From assembly GCA_964500365.1 (NCBI GenBank), contig CAZCPB010000053.1:1-18881 (forward strand): 18,881 nt of DNA, read 5' to 3'. A model generated the notes under the pieces. It did not search any database. It was not told the DNA's origin and saw only the letters and a list, made by a program, of their open reading frames with translations. Source of the DNA: CAZCPB01 sp964500365. GTDB lineage: Bacteria; Planctomycetota; Phycisphaerae; Phycisphaerales; UBA1924. The position numbers and the translations under genes were made by a program. Shown here one piece after another: positions 18,774 to 18,881 of this stretch; position 1 is the stretch's first letter, and every line of letters starts with the position of its first letter.

Positions 18774-18779
18774 TAGCAT
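18774..18779 (+). promoter_or_regulatory. Candidate leaderless -10 box for the gene at 18786
   Basis: TAGCAT ends 6 nt before the ATG at 18786, with no Shine-Dalgarno between them. It lies back to back with the polymerase box in a 50-bp divergent gap. Confidence 0.4.
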
Positions 18780-18785
18780 TCGCCG

Positions 18786-18881
18786 ATGCCACCGATCTCG
18801 CAGGCCGCACGCACCGCGCAGGAGCTCATCGGCGCCGGGCGCGCGGCCGACGCGGCGGGGCTCCTGCAGTCTGCCCTGCGG
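18786..18881 (+). CDS. Start of a TPR-like protein (3' partial)
   Basis: The frame runs open for 32 codons from the ATG at 18786 to the window edge, opening MPPISQAARTAQELIGAGRA. The pattern AQELIGAGRAADAAGLLQSA resembles the first helix pair of a tetratricopeptide repeat. The gene is divergent from the polymerase. Too little is visible to say more, and the reading is supported mainly by the frame, codon bias and promoter-like box. Confidence 0.5.
   Translation, partial: MPPISQAARTAQELIGAGRAADAAGLLQSALR

Overview
The window is high-GC DNA, about two thirds G+C or more in the stretches I counted, packed with bacterial genes on both strands. The best guess for the host is a planctomycete, probably of class Phycisphaerae. 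Three things point there: two secreted proteins end in a short Pro-Ala stretch, a hydrophobic segment and an Arg cluster (PEP-CTERM-like sorting tails); a Rossmann-fold dehydrogenase carries a Tat signal; and a palindromic repeat of a type I associate with planctomycete genomes lies inside a coding gene. This assignment is inference, because there is no rRNA or other phylogenetic marker beyond valS.

Layout, left to right. A 5'-truncated, Tat-exported NAD-dependent epimerase (1-1201, +) is followed by an MmgE/PrpD family protein (1326-2987, +). Convergent with these is a secreted beta-rich protein with a C-terminal sorting tail (3102-3797, -) that ends at a clear terminator. Next comes a minus-strand pair: valS (4980-8420) and a lipoprotein with a metallopeptidase-like HExxH motif (3928-4983), whose stop and start codons overlap as GTGA. 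Divergent from valS is a membrane-anchored TPR protein (8547-9530, +). A minus-strand cluster follows: a TIM-barrel isomerase-like protein (11153-11974), cmk (10327-11082) and plsC (9558-10307). Divergent from it run gcvH (12097-12477), an ABC ATPase (12503-13300) and a large FtsX-type permease (13257-16010), all on the plus strand. A 323-bp gene-free stretch with several hairpins then precedes a secreted trypsin-like protease (16334-17287, -), a Y-family DNA polymerase (17494-18735, -) and the first 32 codons of a divergent TPR-like gene (18786 to the edge).

How the genes work together: cmk and plsC are a familiar housekeeping pair. The ABC ATPase and permease overlap by 44 bp and must form one transporter. 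ValS and the lipoprotein look translationally coupled without an obvious functional link. Most other genes are independent units.

The most unusual signal is inside valS. Two related palindromic elements (6221-6292 and 6914-6995), each two inverted REP-like arms around a spacer, are translated in frame as extra loops. They flank a third extra segment (about 6530-6790) whose base composition drops to about 55% G+C. A second pattern is a TAnnnT box 5-8 nt upstream of four starts that lack a Shine-Dalgarno, which suggests leaderless transcripts. I found no CRISPR array, tRNA, rRNA, insertion sequence, prophage or defence system.
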